64,000 bases of DNA from Streptacidiphilus sp. 4-A2 (GCA_014284505.1 JAAFYY010000001.1:7861845-7925844), one strand, 5' to 3'. Numbered from the stretch's first letter, positions 8,846-18,406 are shown. The notes: generated by a model not told the origin, from the sequence alone. Numbers and translations are program-made.

Positions 8846-9827
8846 ATGCAGCCACGGAACATGTCCATGCGCGGCGCGGTCGACCTCGCCGCGGTGAAGG
8901 CGGCCGGCGAGGCCGCCCAGAAGGCGGAGCAGGCCCGCGCCGTCCGCGCCCGCCAGGTCCAGCAGGCAGAGGCCACCGGTACCGCCGTCCCGTCCGCGGG
9001 CCCGCTGATCTTCGATGTCTCCGAGCGGGACTTCGAGGGCCAGGTGGTCCAGCTCTCCGCCGAGGTGCCGGTCGTCCTCAACTTCTGGGCCGAGGGCTAT
9101 GCCCGGCCGAGGAGTTCAAGCCGGTGATCGAGAAGCTGGCCGAGGAGCTGAACGGCCGCATCGTCGTGGGGCACGTCGACATCCGGGACAACCAGCAGCT
9201 GGCGCAGCAGTTGCAGATCCGCGACCTGCCGACGCTGCTGGCGGTGGTGGGCGGGCAGCTGTTGCCGCTGTTCGAGGGGCCCGCGTCGGAGCCCGAGGTC
9301 CGGCAGTTGCTGGACAAGCTGATCGAGGCGGCGGAGACCCAGCTCGGCGTGGTCGGCGAGATCGGTGTGCGCTCGGGCCGGGGCGACGAGGAGGCGGCGA
9401 GGCCGAGGTGCCGGTGGATCCGGCGCTGGCGGCGGCGCACGAGGCGCTCGACCAGGGTGACCTGGCCGGGGCGGTGCAGGCGTACCGCAATGTGCTGGCG
9501 GACCAGCCCGGCAGCATCGAGGCCAAGCTGGGTCTGGCCCAGGCCGAGCTGTTGCAGCGGGTGCAGGGGCTGGACCCGCAGGCCGTGCGCTCTGCGGCGG
9601 CCGAGCGGCCGACTGATGTGGAGGCCCAGATCGCGGCCGCCGACCTGGATCTGACCGGCGGTCATGTGGAGGACGCGTTCGGACGGCTGGTCGACACGGT
9701 CGGCCGTACCTTCGGTGCGGAGCGTGACCAGGTCCGGCTGCATCTGCTGGAGCTGTTCGAGGTGATCGGCCCGGAGGACCCGCGGGTGGTCAAGGCGCGT
9801 GGCGCGCTGGCCCGCAAGCTCTTCTGA
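8846..9827 (+). CDS. Thioredoxin-fold protein with C-terminal TPR region (YbbN/CnoX-like), no CxxC (two frameshifts)
   Basis: About 327 residues. After a charged, Ala-rich N-terminus, SERDFEGQVVQLSAEVPVVLNFWAEGYARAEEFKPVIEKLAEELNGRIVVGHVDIRDNQQLAQQLQIRDLPTLL gives the thioredoxin fold, but the place of the CxxC motif after WAE holds GYAR, so it cannot act as a disulfide oxidoreductase. The C-terminal half (PALAAAHEALDQGDLAGAVQAYRNVLADQPGSIEAKLGLAQAELL) has TPR-like repeats. Frames shift near 9105 and 9400. ATG follows GGGGAGG. In other bacteria YbbN/CnoX-like proteins are chaperone partners; that role here is inferred. Confidence 0.85.
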
Positions 9828-9930
9828 GAGCCGCCGGGGACCGCGCGGCGACGGCCGGAACCGTCAAGCCTGACGATTTGCCGACAAAGCCGCTGCGGTT
9901 CCTGAGGTTTACCAAAACTTGATATTTTGT

Positions 9931-9959
9931 GATGACGGTCACCCTCGGTGGCCGTCATC
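9931..9959 (+). terminator. Strong hairpin, probable terminator of the thioredoxin-like gene
   Basis: GATGACGGTCACC (9931-9943) pairs with GGTGGCCGTCATC (9947-9959), 13 positions with one G-U pair and a 3-base loop. It lies 104 bases after the stop codon at 9827. Confidence 0.55.
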
Positions 9960-10067
9960 CCGTGCTAACGGCATGTTTCGGCAGCATTGCCCAGATAGCG
10001 CGGCCGCCAACCGTCACTCGCGGTGACATGCTCATGGATCACTCGTTCGCTTGGGTTCACCTACTCC

Positions 10068-10081
10068 TTACTCATCAGTAA
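10068..10081. promoter_or_regulatory. Palindrome TTACT-CATC-AGTAA upstream of the DUF6230 operon
   Basis: Perfect 5-bp arms around CATC. The 13-base string TTACTCATCAGTA occurs again at 14900-14912 in the pyk upstream region, so the two units may share a regulator. I do not assign a protein to it. Confidence 0.45.
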
Positions 10082-10464
10082 CGAACCACTTGTGCAGCGC
10101 GCGGTATTGGACCACGATCAGGCTCGCCCGGTTCGTTGATGTAGCGCCGACAGCCAGTCGGATGCGCGGAGACGGAATCCCCACCGGGCAGGAGTCGGCC
10201 CACTCGGCTCCTTGAGGACAGGGGGTCTCCGCCTTCCCGGCGGAGCCTGTTCTTGCACGGTCGGGCGCCCAGCACGACCCGTGGTTGTCGCTCGGGGGTG
10301 ATCGCCGATGCTGTCGATCAGCCGTACGGAGCTCCGTGGCCGTACGTGTGACCGTTTCCAGCCGACGCGCTCCCCTTCCCGAGGACGTAGCTCTTCTCCC
10401 CATCCCAGGCCGGGACCCCCATGGGGCAGGCCGAAGATGCACGTCCGAGAAGGAGGACCTCGTT

Positions 10465-11101
10465 ATGTCCCAGACTTTTGGCAAGACCCGCTGGAAGCGG
10501 TTCGCGGTCGTCATGGTTCCCACGCTTGCCGCCACCGCGGCCGTGGGCATCAGTGTGGCCCAGGGCGCGCTCGCCGCGTCGTTCAGTGTTTCGGGCACCC
10601 AGTTCAAGGTGTCCGCAGGTAGCCTCACCGGCTACGGGTTCACCCAGTACGGCACGGTTGACGTGCAGGGGAACTCCAAGGGTGCGACGGGCGAGGTTCC
10701 GGTCGCGGTTTCCGGGTTCAACACCGCGACCATCAACAACCTTTGCCAGTCGGTGGTTGTCCCCACCCCGATCGGGACCTACACGCTCACGATCAACGCG
10801 GGCGGGGACCCGAACAACCCGGTGACGGCTTCCAAGCTGTTCATCGACATGACCGACCTGAAGGCTGCCACCGCCGAGTTCGACAACATCAACATCGGTG
10901 TGGCCGTCGGTTCGATCGGCTCCACCACTGGGGACGCGGTCAACCCGAAGGACAACATCGGTGACGGCTCGGGCTTCGCCCAGGAGGCCGACAAGGCCGT
11001 GCTGACCGGTGTGCAGCAGACGCGTGGGCCACCTCGGCGGCACCTTCAACCTGAACGGCATGCACCTCAACCTCGCCTCCGGCGACCACGAGTGCTTCTG
11101 A
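10465..11101 (+). CDS. DUF6230 secreted protein (two frameshifts near the 3' end)
   Basis: About 212 residues. An N-terminal signal/membrane segment follows basic residues: KTRWKRFAVVMVPTLAATAAVGISVAQGALA, then a beta-rich extracellular domain (FSVSGTQFKVSAGSLTGYGFTQYG, VAVSGFNTATINNLCQSVVV, KLFIDMTDLKAATAEFDNINIGVAVGS). The end, TFNLNGMHLNLASGDHECF, is reached only after two missing bases near 11018 and 11035. Homologues were often mislabelled cholesterol esterase. The gene is first in an operon with a DUF6114 gene, a pairing I recall as common in Streptomyces. ATG preceded by AAGGAGGA. Two cysteines could form a disulfide. Confidence 0.85.
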
Positions 11102-11222
11102 GCCGGAAACGGTCGGTCCATCGCTGACCAGCCGATGGGCGTTCAGTTCCATCACCACGGTGGGGAGGGTGCCCCCTCCCCACCGTGTTCTCCACACTTG
11201 ATCAACACCCGGGAGTTGCCAC

Positions 11223-11889
11223 GTGACGAGTGCGACTGCGCAGGCGCGGCCCGAGCCGCGAGCGGCTTCAGCAGGCCCGCCGAGCGTTCCGAAACTGGCG
11301 TCGCAGTCGTCCGTTCTGGGCGGACTGCTGGTCCTCCTCCCGGACTGCCGATTCTGTACTTTCCCTATGCCAACTTGAGCATCGGCACGCTGAGCATCCA
11401 CCTGGCAACGTCCGCCGGTGCGCGTCGCTGGTCATCGGTCTGTTGATGATCGCCCTCGGATCTCCGTGTGGTTCCAGCCGCACATTCGCGTCTTCGCGGG
11501 ATCGCGGCACTGCTGCTGGCTCTGGTGTCCATCCCCATGTCGAACCTGGGTGGTTTCGGCCTCGGCCTGATTCCCGGGCTGCTCGGCGGCGGACTGGTCT
11601 GCTCCTGGGCGCCGTTGAAGCTGAGGGAACCCAAGGCGGCGCAGCTGGTCGAGACCGGGCCGGAGGCCGGGCGGGCCGACAGCACGGCGGCCGAGGACGG
11701 GTGGAGCGAGTCGCCCGTGCCCGGCTTCGAGCCGGCGCCGAGGAGGCGCCGACCATGGTGCAGCCGCAGGCGCAGCACCCGCACGCCGGGCAGCCGCAGG
11801 CGGAGCAGCCGCAGTCCCAGCAGGCCGCGCCCGAGCAGTCGGAGGCGGCGGCGCACGGGGCGGCTGAGGAGGGGCACCATGGCGAGTGA
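11223..11889 (+). CDS. DUF6114 membrane protein (about six frameshifts)
   Basis: Pieces in three frames join into one DUF6114 protein: QQARRAFRNWRRSRPFW, LPILYFPYANLSIGTLSIHLATSAG, SLVIGLLMIALG, ISVWFQPHIRVFAG, IAALLLALVSIPMSNLGGFGLGLIPGLLGGGLVCSW, then a hydrophilic tail rich in Gln, Pro and Ala (QPQAQHPHAGQPQAEQPQ). Four membrane helices are expected. At least six single-base losses between 11330 and 11740 make this the most broken short gene in the window. The GTG start (11223) follows GGGAG. Its stop overlaps the next gene by 11 bases, indicating translational coupling. Function unknown. Confidence 0.75.
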
Positions 11890-13310
11890 CTCAGACGGGG
11901 CCGTCGGCGAGGGCCAGGCCCTCGGGCCGCGCGTCCCGGGCCGGCATGCCGCGCCCCGACGGACCGTCCGCACCCGGATGCGACTTCCGGTCGGCCGGGC
12001 GATAGCCCTGACCGCCGTTCCCACCGCGCTGCTGATGGGCACCATCGCCCCCAGCTCGCCTTCGCGGCGGACGCCAGGTCGGTCCCGGCGAGCAGCCACC
12101 GGGCTGAACACCGCCGGCGGAGGGCGGCTCCCTGCGCCAAGACCTCGATCCAGGCGCTGGAGAAGGGCACCGCCGGTACCGCTTCGACGGCGGCCCCGAC
12201 GACCACCACCAGCACGTCGTCCCCCTCCACGCGGCCAGGAGCCCGAAGGCACCGGCGGCGTCCCGCACACCGTCCCCGGCGGCGGTCTGCCAGTCGGCAC
12301 CGGGGCGACCGGTGCGCAGCACCCCGGCGTTCCCGCCCGGGGCGTCCCAGCCCGCGGCGCCGGTTCAGCCGTCGGCACCGGCTCCGGCACCGACCGCGTC
12401 GCCCAGCCAGCCGAACCCGGTGCTGAGCATCCTCGGCGGCCTCGGCGGCATCCTCGGGCTGGACGCCAGTCCGCACGCGGCGGCCGAGTCCGCCGCTCCG
12501 GCCGCCTCCGCGAGCCCGTCGGCGACCCCGAGCCCCTCCGCCACCACCCCGGCGGCGGCGCGGCGGGCGACCGCCGAGGTCCACTCGCTGGCCGCGGTCC
12601 CGGCCGCGTCGTTGTCCGGCGGCGCCACGAGCGCCGCGCCGCACAGCCCGAAGCCGACCCGCTTCCGTCGACCGGCGCCGCGGCGAAGCAGTCCCCGACG
12701 CCGCACTCCACGTCGACCCCACGCCCACGCGGACCCAGCCGGCCGCGGCGGCCGGCTCCGCGGCCGAGGCCAACCGGCTGTGCGACGTCAGCCATCTGGC
12801 GGCTCCGCTGGACACCTCCGTGATCAACGGCATCACCGAGATGCCAAGCGTCCCCTGGACGCTGAAGAGCAGCAATCTGGAACTGATCAACACTCAGTTC
12901 TGGGGCGTGGTAACCGTCCCCACGGCGGCCGGTGATGTGCGGGTGCTGAAGTTCACCGCGCAGGAGGTCAATATCGGCGACCTCGACATGTCGACCCAGC
13001 AGATCGGTCAGGAGCTGCACGTCCAGGGCGGTCCGGGGACCACCTCGACCATGCGTGGCGGCACGGTGACCATGTATGTCACCAGCCTCTCCGGCACGCT
13101 GGCCTCGGCCGAGGGATCCCGCTGGGCTGGCTCGGCATCAATCTGACGCTGACGCCGGACACTCTGCCGCAGTGGCTCTACGACCTGATCGGCGATGTCC
13201 CGATCCCGCTGACGCTGTCGTTCACCGACGCGGTCGCCGTCCAGACCGGCCAGTTCGGCGGGAATCTGACGATCCCCGGGATGCACCTGTACTACACGCC
13301 GCAGAGCTGA
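11879..13310 (+). CDS. Secreted or surface protein of unknown function, third gene of the DUF6230-DUF6114 operon (several frameshifts)
   Basis: Starts ATGGCGAGTGAC inside the end of the DUF6114 gene. A basic segment (RTVRTRMRLPVGRAIALTAVPTALLMGTIAP) looks like a signal or membrane anchor. A long low-complexity Ala/Pro/Ser/Thr region follows, containing PNPVLSILGGLGGILGLD. The C-terminal ~170 residues are a conserved globular domain: LCDVSHLAAPLDTSVINGITEMPS, WGVVTVPTAAGDVRVLKFTAQEVNIGDLDM, TMRGGTVTMYVTSLSGTL, then after a shift near 13120 LTLTPDTLPQWLYDLIGDVPIPLTLSFTD. The N-terminal domain order resembles a wall-spanning linker with an outer domain. I do not recognise a function. Confidence 0.68.
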
Positions 13311-13335
13311 ACGGCGGGAACAGACACCGGCACAG

Positions 13336-13377
13336 ACGAAGGGCGCCCCGACTCGGCCGAGTCGGGGCGCCCTTCGT
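13336..13377. terminator. Perfect 42-bp palindrome, bidirectional terminator
   Basis: Two perfectly complementary 21-base arms meeting between 13356 and 13357 with no spacer (centre CTCGG/CCGAG). It lies between the convergent ends of the unknown secreted protein gene and pyk, 26 and 20 bases from their stop codons. Confidence 0.8.
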
Positions 13378-13397
13378 CGTGGCGCGTGGGGCGCGGG

Positions 13398-14833
13398 TCA
13401 GCTGGTGCGGTCGCCCAGGTGGTGGACCCGGACCATGTTGGTGGTGCCGACGACGCCGGGGGGCGAGCCGGCGGTCACGATCAGCGTGTCGCCATTGTGG
13501 TAGCGGCCCAGGCTGCGGACCTCGTCGTCGACCTGGTTGACCATCGCGTCGGTGTTGTACACCTGCGGGGTCACAAAGGTCTCCACGCCCCAGCTGAGGG
13601 TGAGCTGGTTGCGGGTGGCGACGTCCGGGGTGAAGGCCAGCACCGGGATCGGCGAGCGGTAGCGGGACAGCCGCCGCGCGGTGTCACCGGACTTGGTGAA
13701 CGCCACCAGGGCCTGCGCCCCGAGGAAGTCGCCCAGCTCGCAGGCGGCGCGGGCGACCGCTCCGCCCTGGGTGCGCGGCTTGCGGCCGGGGTTGAGCGGC
13801 TGAAGGCCGTGCGAGAGCAGCTCCTCCTCGGCTGCCTCGATGATCCGCGACATGGTGCTCACGGTCTCGACCGGGTACTTGCCCACGCTGGACTCGGCGG
13901 ACAGCATGACCGCGTCGGCCCCGTCGAGGATGGCGTTGGCGCAGTCGGAGGCCTCGGCGCGGGTCGGCCGGGAGGCGGTGATCATCGATTCCATCATCTG
14001 GGTGGCGACGATGACCGGCTTGGCGTTGCGGCGGCAGAGCGTGATCAGCCGCTTCTGCACCAGCGGCACCCGCTCCAGCGGGTACTCCACGGCGAGGTCA
14101 CCACGGGCGACCATGACCGCGTCGAAGGCCAGGACGATCTCCTCCATGGCCTCGACCGCCTGCGGCTTCTCGACCTTGGCGATGACCGGGACCCGGCGGC
14201 CCTCCTCGTCCATCACCTTGTGCACGTCGTCGATGTCCGCGGCGTTGCGGACGAACGACAGCGCGACCATGTCGACGCCGAGGTGGAGTGCGAAGCGCAG
14301 GTCCTCCTTGTCCTTCTCGGACAGGGCGGGGACGTTGACGGCCGCGCCGGGCAGGTTGATGCCCTTGTTGTTGGAGAGCACACCGCCCTCGACGACGCGG
14401 GTGACCACGCGCGGGCCGTCGACGCTGACGACCTCCAGAGCGATCACGCCGTCGTTGATCAGGACCGGGTCGCCGGGCTTCACGTCGCCGGGCAGGCCCT
14501 TGTAGGTGGTACCGCAGATGTGCTGGTCACCGGGGACGTCCTCGGTGGTGATGGTGAAGGTGTCGCCGTTCTCCACGGTCACCGGGCCGTTGGCGAAAGT
14601 CGCCAGCCGGATTTGGGGCCTTGCAGGTCGGCCAGGACGCCCACCGGGCGGCCGGTCGCCTCTGAGGCGGCGCGAACGTTGCGATAGCGCCCCTCGTGCT
14701 CGTCATGGGTGCCATGACTCATGTTCAGACGGGCGACGTTCATTCCAGCTTCGATCAGCGCTTTCAGCTGTTCGAAGTTGTCCGTCGCGGGACCAAGGGT
14801 ACAGACGATCTTTGCTCGGCGCATATTCGTCAT
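13398..14833 (-). CDS. pyk: Pyruvate kinase (one frameshift)
   Basis: About 478 residues, the usual length. MRRAKIVCTLGPATDNFEQLKALIEAGMNVARLNMSHG is the conserved N-terminus with the substrate-binding Arg; after one missing A near 14605-14611 (LQGPK/IRLATF) the protein continues with the B domain, then DLAVEYPLERVPLVQKRLI, NAKPVIVATQMMESMI (the ATQMMESM signature), PTRAEASDCANAILDGADAVMLSAESSVGKYPVE and the C-terminal regulatory domain (ALVAFTKSGDTARRLSRYRS). It makes ATP and pyruvate from PEP in glycolysis. It matches SCO5423 by position, one of two pyk genes in S. coelicolor. Confidence 0.96.
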
Positions 14834-14899
14834 TCTATCCGGTTACCTTTCCGTTGCGTTTTTGAGCAAATCGCCCCCATTGGCCCGAGCGGGCGTCGG

Positions 14900-14912
14900 T
14901 TACTCATCAGTA
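14900..14912. promoter_or_regulatory. Second copy of TTACTCATCAGTA, upstream of pyk
   Basis: The same 13 bases as at 10068-10080, 67 bases upstream of the pyk start. Here the right arm ends AGTAC instead of AGTAA. A further 7-bp inverted repeat GCTCAGC/GCTGAGC lies at 14925-14943. Confidence 0.4.
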
Positions 14913-15060
14913 CAAAATGCGGCGGCTCAGCGCATGGCTGAGCGAAAATACGACTGCGCAGGTCAGCGCGCAGGCCTGAGTTGGTGGGCCTGCGTGGAGC
15001 CTACGACCTGGGCGCCTTCTTCGCCGCCGACGCACCCGGCCGCGGAAAAGCGCACAGGAG

Positions 15061-15135
15061 CGTCCGCGGTCCGGCCGTCCGTGGTCCGGCCGTCCGTGGT
15101 CCGGCCGTCCGTGGGACAGCCGTCCGTGGTTCAGC
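15061..15135. repeat. Tandem repeat, five 15-bp units, at the 3' end of ackA
   Basis: Units of CGTCCGTGGTCCGGC: 15061-15075 (one change), 15076-15090, 15091-15105, then two diverged units 15106-15120 and 15121-15135. The last unit covers the ackA stop codon. The unit length is a multiple of three, and read in the ackA direction it gives HGRPD-type pentapeptides. Confidence 0.75.
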
Positions 15136-16280
15136 CGCGGGGGAGTGCGGCGAAGGTCTGCCGGGCGATCTCCAGCTCCTCGTCGGTGGGGACCACCGCG
15201 ACCGCCACCCGCGAGCCCGCGGCGGAGACCACCCGGGGCTCGCGGGAGCGGGCCGCGTTCAGCACCGGGTCGAGCACCATGCCGAGACCGCCGAGGCCCT
15301 CCGTCGCCGCCGCCCGCACCTGCACCGAGTTCTCGCCCACCCCGGCGGTGAAGACCAGCGCGTCCACCCGGCCGAGGACCGCGGTGTACCCGCCGATGTA
15401 CTTGCGCAGCCGGTGGATGTAGACCTCGAAGGCCAGCGTGGCCCGCGCGTCGCCCTCGGCCATCCGGCGGGTCACCTCCCGCATGTCGTTGTCGCCGCAC
15501 AGGCCGAGCAGGCCGCTGCGCCGGTTCAGCAGATCGTCGATCTCGTCCATCGACAGCCCGCCGACCCGGTGCAGATGGGTCAGCACCGCCGGGTCCAGAT
15601 CGCCCGAGCGGGTGCCCATGACCAGGCCCTCCAGCGGGGTCAGCCCCATCGAGGTGTCCCTGCACACCCCGCCGGCCACGGCCGAGGCGCTGGCGCCGTT
15701 GCCGAGGTGCAGCACGATCAGATTCACCGATTCGGGTGACTTCCCCAGGAGTTCGGCGGTACGCCGGGACACGTACTGGTGTGATGTGCCGTGGAAGCCG
15801 TAGCGGCGGACGGCGTAGCGGTCCGCTGTCTCCGTGTCGATCGCGTAGCGGGCGGCGTACTCGGGATGGTGGCGTGGAAGGCGGTGTCGAACACCGCGAA
15901 CTGTGGCAGGTCGGGCCGCAGCTTGCGGGCGACCTCGATGCCGGTGATATTGGCCGGGTTGTGCAGCGGCGCCAGGGGACCAGCTCGCGCAGTGTCGCCA
16001 CGACCTTGTCGGTGATCAGCGTGGGCGCGGTGAACCGGGTGCCGCCGTGGACCACGCGGTGGCCGATGGCGGCGAGCCTGGGGGAGTCGAGCCCCAGGCC
16101 CTGCTCGGCCAGTCGGTCGGCGACGGCGCGCAGCGCGGTGGCGTGGTCCGGGTAGGGCGGCTCGCCGATCCGCTCGACCAGGCCGGCCGCCGGGCGGCTG
16201 CCGTCGGCCATGTCGATCAGCTGGTACTTGACCGAGGAGGAGCCGGAGTTGAGGACGAGGACCAGGGTGGCGCTGCTCAC
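15131..16280 (-). CDS. ackA: Acetate kinase (two frameshifts)
   Basis: About 383 residues. The N-terminus LVLVLNSGSSSVKYQLIDM carries the acetate kinase signature 1, IGHRVVHGGTRFTAPTLI the second region, and VNLIVLHLGNGASASAVAGG and DTSMGLTPLEGLVMGTRSGDLDP the nucleotide and catalytic loops; LVFTAGVGENS is near the C-terminus. One C is missing near 15978 (LVPLAPLHNPA) and one near 15868 (HATIPEYAARYAIDTE). It converts acetyl phosphate and ADP to acetate and ATP. The GTG start overlaps the pta stop by four bases (GTGA), so the two are translationally coupled. Confidence 0.95.
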
Positions 16281-18406
16281 TGCTGCTGCTCCTTGCCCGC
16301 CTCTTCGGCGGCCTGTTGTGCCTGGATGGCGGTGATGGCGACGGTGTTGACGATGTCCTGGACCAGCGCGCCGCGCGACAGGTCGTTCACCGGCTTGCGC
16401 AGCCCCTGGAGCACCGGGCCGACCGCCACCGCCCCGGCCGAGCGCTGCACGGCCTTGTAGGTGTTGTTGCCGGTGTTCAGGTCCGGGAAGATCAGCACCG
16501 TCGCCCGCCCGGCGACCGGCGACCCCGGCAGCTTGGTGGCGGCGACGGCCGGCTCGACCGCCGCGTCGTACTGGATCGGGCCCTCGACCAGCAGGTCCGG
16601 CCGCCGTTCGCGGACCAGCTCGGTGGCCCGGCGGACTTTGTCCACGTCCGCGCCGCTGCCGGAGGTCCCGGTGGAGTACGACAGCATCGCGACCCGGGGT
16701 TCCACGCCGAAGCGGGCGGCGGTGTCGGCGGAGCGGACGGCGATGTCCGCCAGCTGCTCGGCGTCCGGATCCCGGTTGATCGCGCAGTCCCCGTAGACCA
16801 GCACCTGGTCGGCCAGGCACATGAAGAACACCGAGGAGACCACTGCGGCGCCGGGCGAGGTCCTGATCACCTCGAAGGCCGGGCGGATGGTGGCCGCGGT
16901 CGAGTGCACCGCGCCGCTGACCATGCCGTCGGCGATGCCCTCCTGCACCATCAGGGTGCCGAAGTAGCCCGCGTCGGCGACCACGTCGTGGGCCTCCTCC
17001 AGGGTCATCCCCTTGTGCTTGCGCAGCTCCGCGTAGAGCTCGGCGAAGCGGTCCCGCAGCGGGGAGCTGTCCGGGTCGATCACCCGGGCCCGGGCCCGGC
17101 CGGTGTCCGCCCCGTCCAGGCCGAGGTCGAGGCCGAGTTCGGCGATCCGCTTGCGGACCGCGTCCTCGTCGCCGAGCAGGGTGAGATGGCAGACGTTGCG
17201 GCGCAGCAGCACCTCCGCGGCCCGCAGCACCCGCTCCTCGGTGCCCTCCGGCAGCACCACCTCGCGCAGCTGCGAGCCCCGGGCCCGCTCCAGCAGCTCG
17301 TGCTCGAACATCATCGGGGTGACCCGTTCCGAGCGGCTGAGCTCGATCCTGCTGGTCAGCTCGGCGGTGTCGACATGCAGCTCGAACAGCCCGAGGGCGG
17401 TCTCGGCCTTGCGCGGCCCGGCGGCGGTCAGCCGGCCCTCCAGCGTGGACAGCCCGGTCGCGGTGGGGAAGCTGCCCTGCGGCACCACCGCCACCGGCGT
17501 TCCCGGGGCGAGCCGGGAGGCCAGCCGCATCACGTCCGGCCCGGGCACCTCGCCCATGGTCAGCAGCACGCCCGCGATCGGCGGGGATCCGGCGGCGTGC
17601 GCCGCGAGCGAGCCGATCAGCAGGTCCGCCCGGTCGCCGGGGGTGATCACCATGGCGCCCTCGGAGAGCGCGCCCAGGAAGTTCGGCAGCATCGCCCCGC
17701 CGAAGACGAAGGTGCGCACATCGCGGGCCAGCCCGGCGGGGTCGCCGAGCAGTACCTCCGCGCCGGTGGTCTCCACCACCTGGGTGACGGTGGGCGCGGA
17801 CAGGGCGGGCTCGTCCGGGATCACATAGACCGGGACGTCCGGGCGGGCCGCCAGCCGCCGCTGGACCTCCTGCTTGTCCCGGCCGGCCACCCGGTTGGCG
17901 ATCATGGCCAGTACCCCGCAGCCCAGGTCGGTGTAGGCGCGGTGGGCGTTGCGGACCTCGGCGACCACGGTGTCCGCGGTCTCCCGGTGGCCGCCGACGA
18001 CCGGCAGCACCAGGGCTCCGAACTCGTTGGCGAGGCGGGCGTTCACCGCCAGCTCGTCCGGGATGTTGGTGCCGGCGAAGTCGGTGCCGAGCACCAGCAC
18101 CGCCTGGCACTGCCGCTCCAGCTGGTGGAAGCGGTCGACCAGCAGGCCGATCAGCTCGTCCGGGCCGCGCTCGGCCTGGAGTGCGGCGGCCTCCTCGTAG
18201 GAGAGCCCGTAGAGGTCCTCCGGCGGCAGATCCAGCCGGTAGCGTCCGCGCAGCAGCTCCACCACATGGTCGGTGCGCTGGTGGGTCAGCGGCCGGAACA
18301 CCCCGACCCGGTCCACCTGCCGGGTGAGCAGTTCCATGACGCCGAGTTCGACGGCCTGGCGTCCGTCACCCCGGCCGACCCCGGTCACGTACACGCTGCG
18401 CGCCAC
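16277..18406 (-). CDS. pta: Phosphate acetyltransferase
   Basis: Intact 709-residue enzyme of the long type: an N-terminal ATPase-like domain (MARSVYVTGVGRGDGRQAVELGVMELL, VLGTDFAGTNIPDELAVNARLANEF), a central DRTGG domain (~residues 215-330), and the C-terminal PTA catalytic domain from about residue 375 (RVTPMMFEHELLERAR, VVLPEGTEERVLRAAEVLL, GMVSGAVHSTAATIRPAFEVIRTSPG, VAMLSYSTGTSGSG, GPIQYDAAVEPAVAATKLPGSPVAG, LIFPDLNTGNNTYKAVQRS). It interconverts acetyl-CoA and acetyl phosphate and forms an operon with ackA downstream. It is the longest gene here with no frame break, useful as an internal control for the frameshift problem. Confidence 0.97.
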   Translation of the reverse strand: MARSVYVTGVGRGDGRQAVELGVMELLTRQVDRVGVFRPLTHQRTDHVVELLRGRYRLDLPPEDLYGLSYEEAAALQAERGPDELIGLLVDRFHQLERQCQAVLVLGTDFAGTNIPDELAVNARLANEFGALVLPVVGGHRETADTVVAEVRNAHRAYTDLGCGVLAMIANRVAGRDKQEVQRRLAARPDVPVYVIPDEPALSAPTVTQVVETTGAEVLLGDPAGLARDVRTFVFGGAMLPNFLGALSEGAMVITPGDRADLLIGSLAAHAAGSPPIAGVLLTMGEVPGPDVMRLASRLAPGTPVAVVPQGSFPTATGLSTLEGRLTAAGPRKAETALGLFELHVDTAELTSRIELSRSERVTPMMFEHELLERARGSQLREVVLPEGTEERVLRAAEVLLRRNVCHLTLLGDEDAVRKRIAELGLDLGLDGADTGRARARVIDPDSSPLRDRFAELYAELRKHKGMTLEEAHDVVADAGYFGTLMVQEGIADGMVSGAVHSTAATIRPAFEVIRTSPGAAVVSSVFFMCLADQVLVYGDCAINRDPDAEQLADIAVRSADTAARFGVEPRVAMLSYSTGTSGSGADVDKVRRATELVRERRPDLLVEGPIQYDAAVEPAVAATKLPGSPVAGRATVLIFPDLNTGNNTYKAVQRSAGAVAVGPVLQGLRKPVNDLSRGALVQDIVNTVAITAIQAQQAAEEAGKEQQQ

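Larger units (their letters stand above)
9828..10464. other. Intergenic region upstream of the DUF6230 operon
   Basis: 637 bases with no supported gene; short ORFs on either strand show no family pattern. It contains the hairpin at 9931-9959, the palindrome at 10068-10081, and a long leader before the AAGGAGGA ribosome binding site (10450-10457). Confidence 0.6.

Noticed and set aside
10075..10628. Minus-strand ORFs in the DUF6230 upstream region
   Set aside because: Arg/Pro/Gly-rich composition, overlap with the DUF6230 start, no ribosome binding site.
15061..15135. Possible CRISPR array from regular repeats
   Set aside because: The units are contiguous 15-mers with no spacers; the same holds for the arrays at 35518, 46201, 53433 and 60055.
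14907..18110. A 1067-codon open frame on the minus strand covering pta and ackA in another frame
   Set aside because: It is out of frame with the well-conserved Pta product and shows only Arg/Gly/Pro-rich composition; long shadow frames are normal at this G+C. Only its segment over the ackA N-terminus is real.
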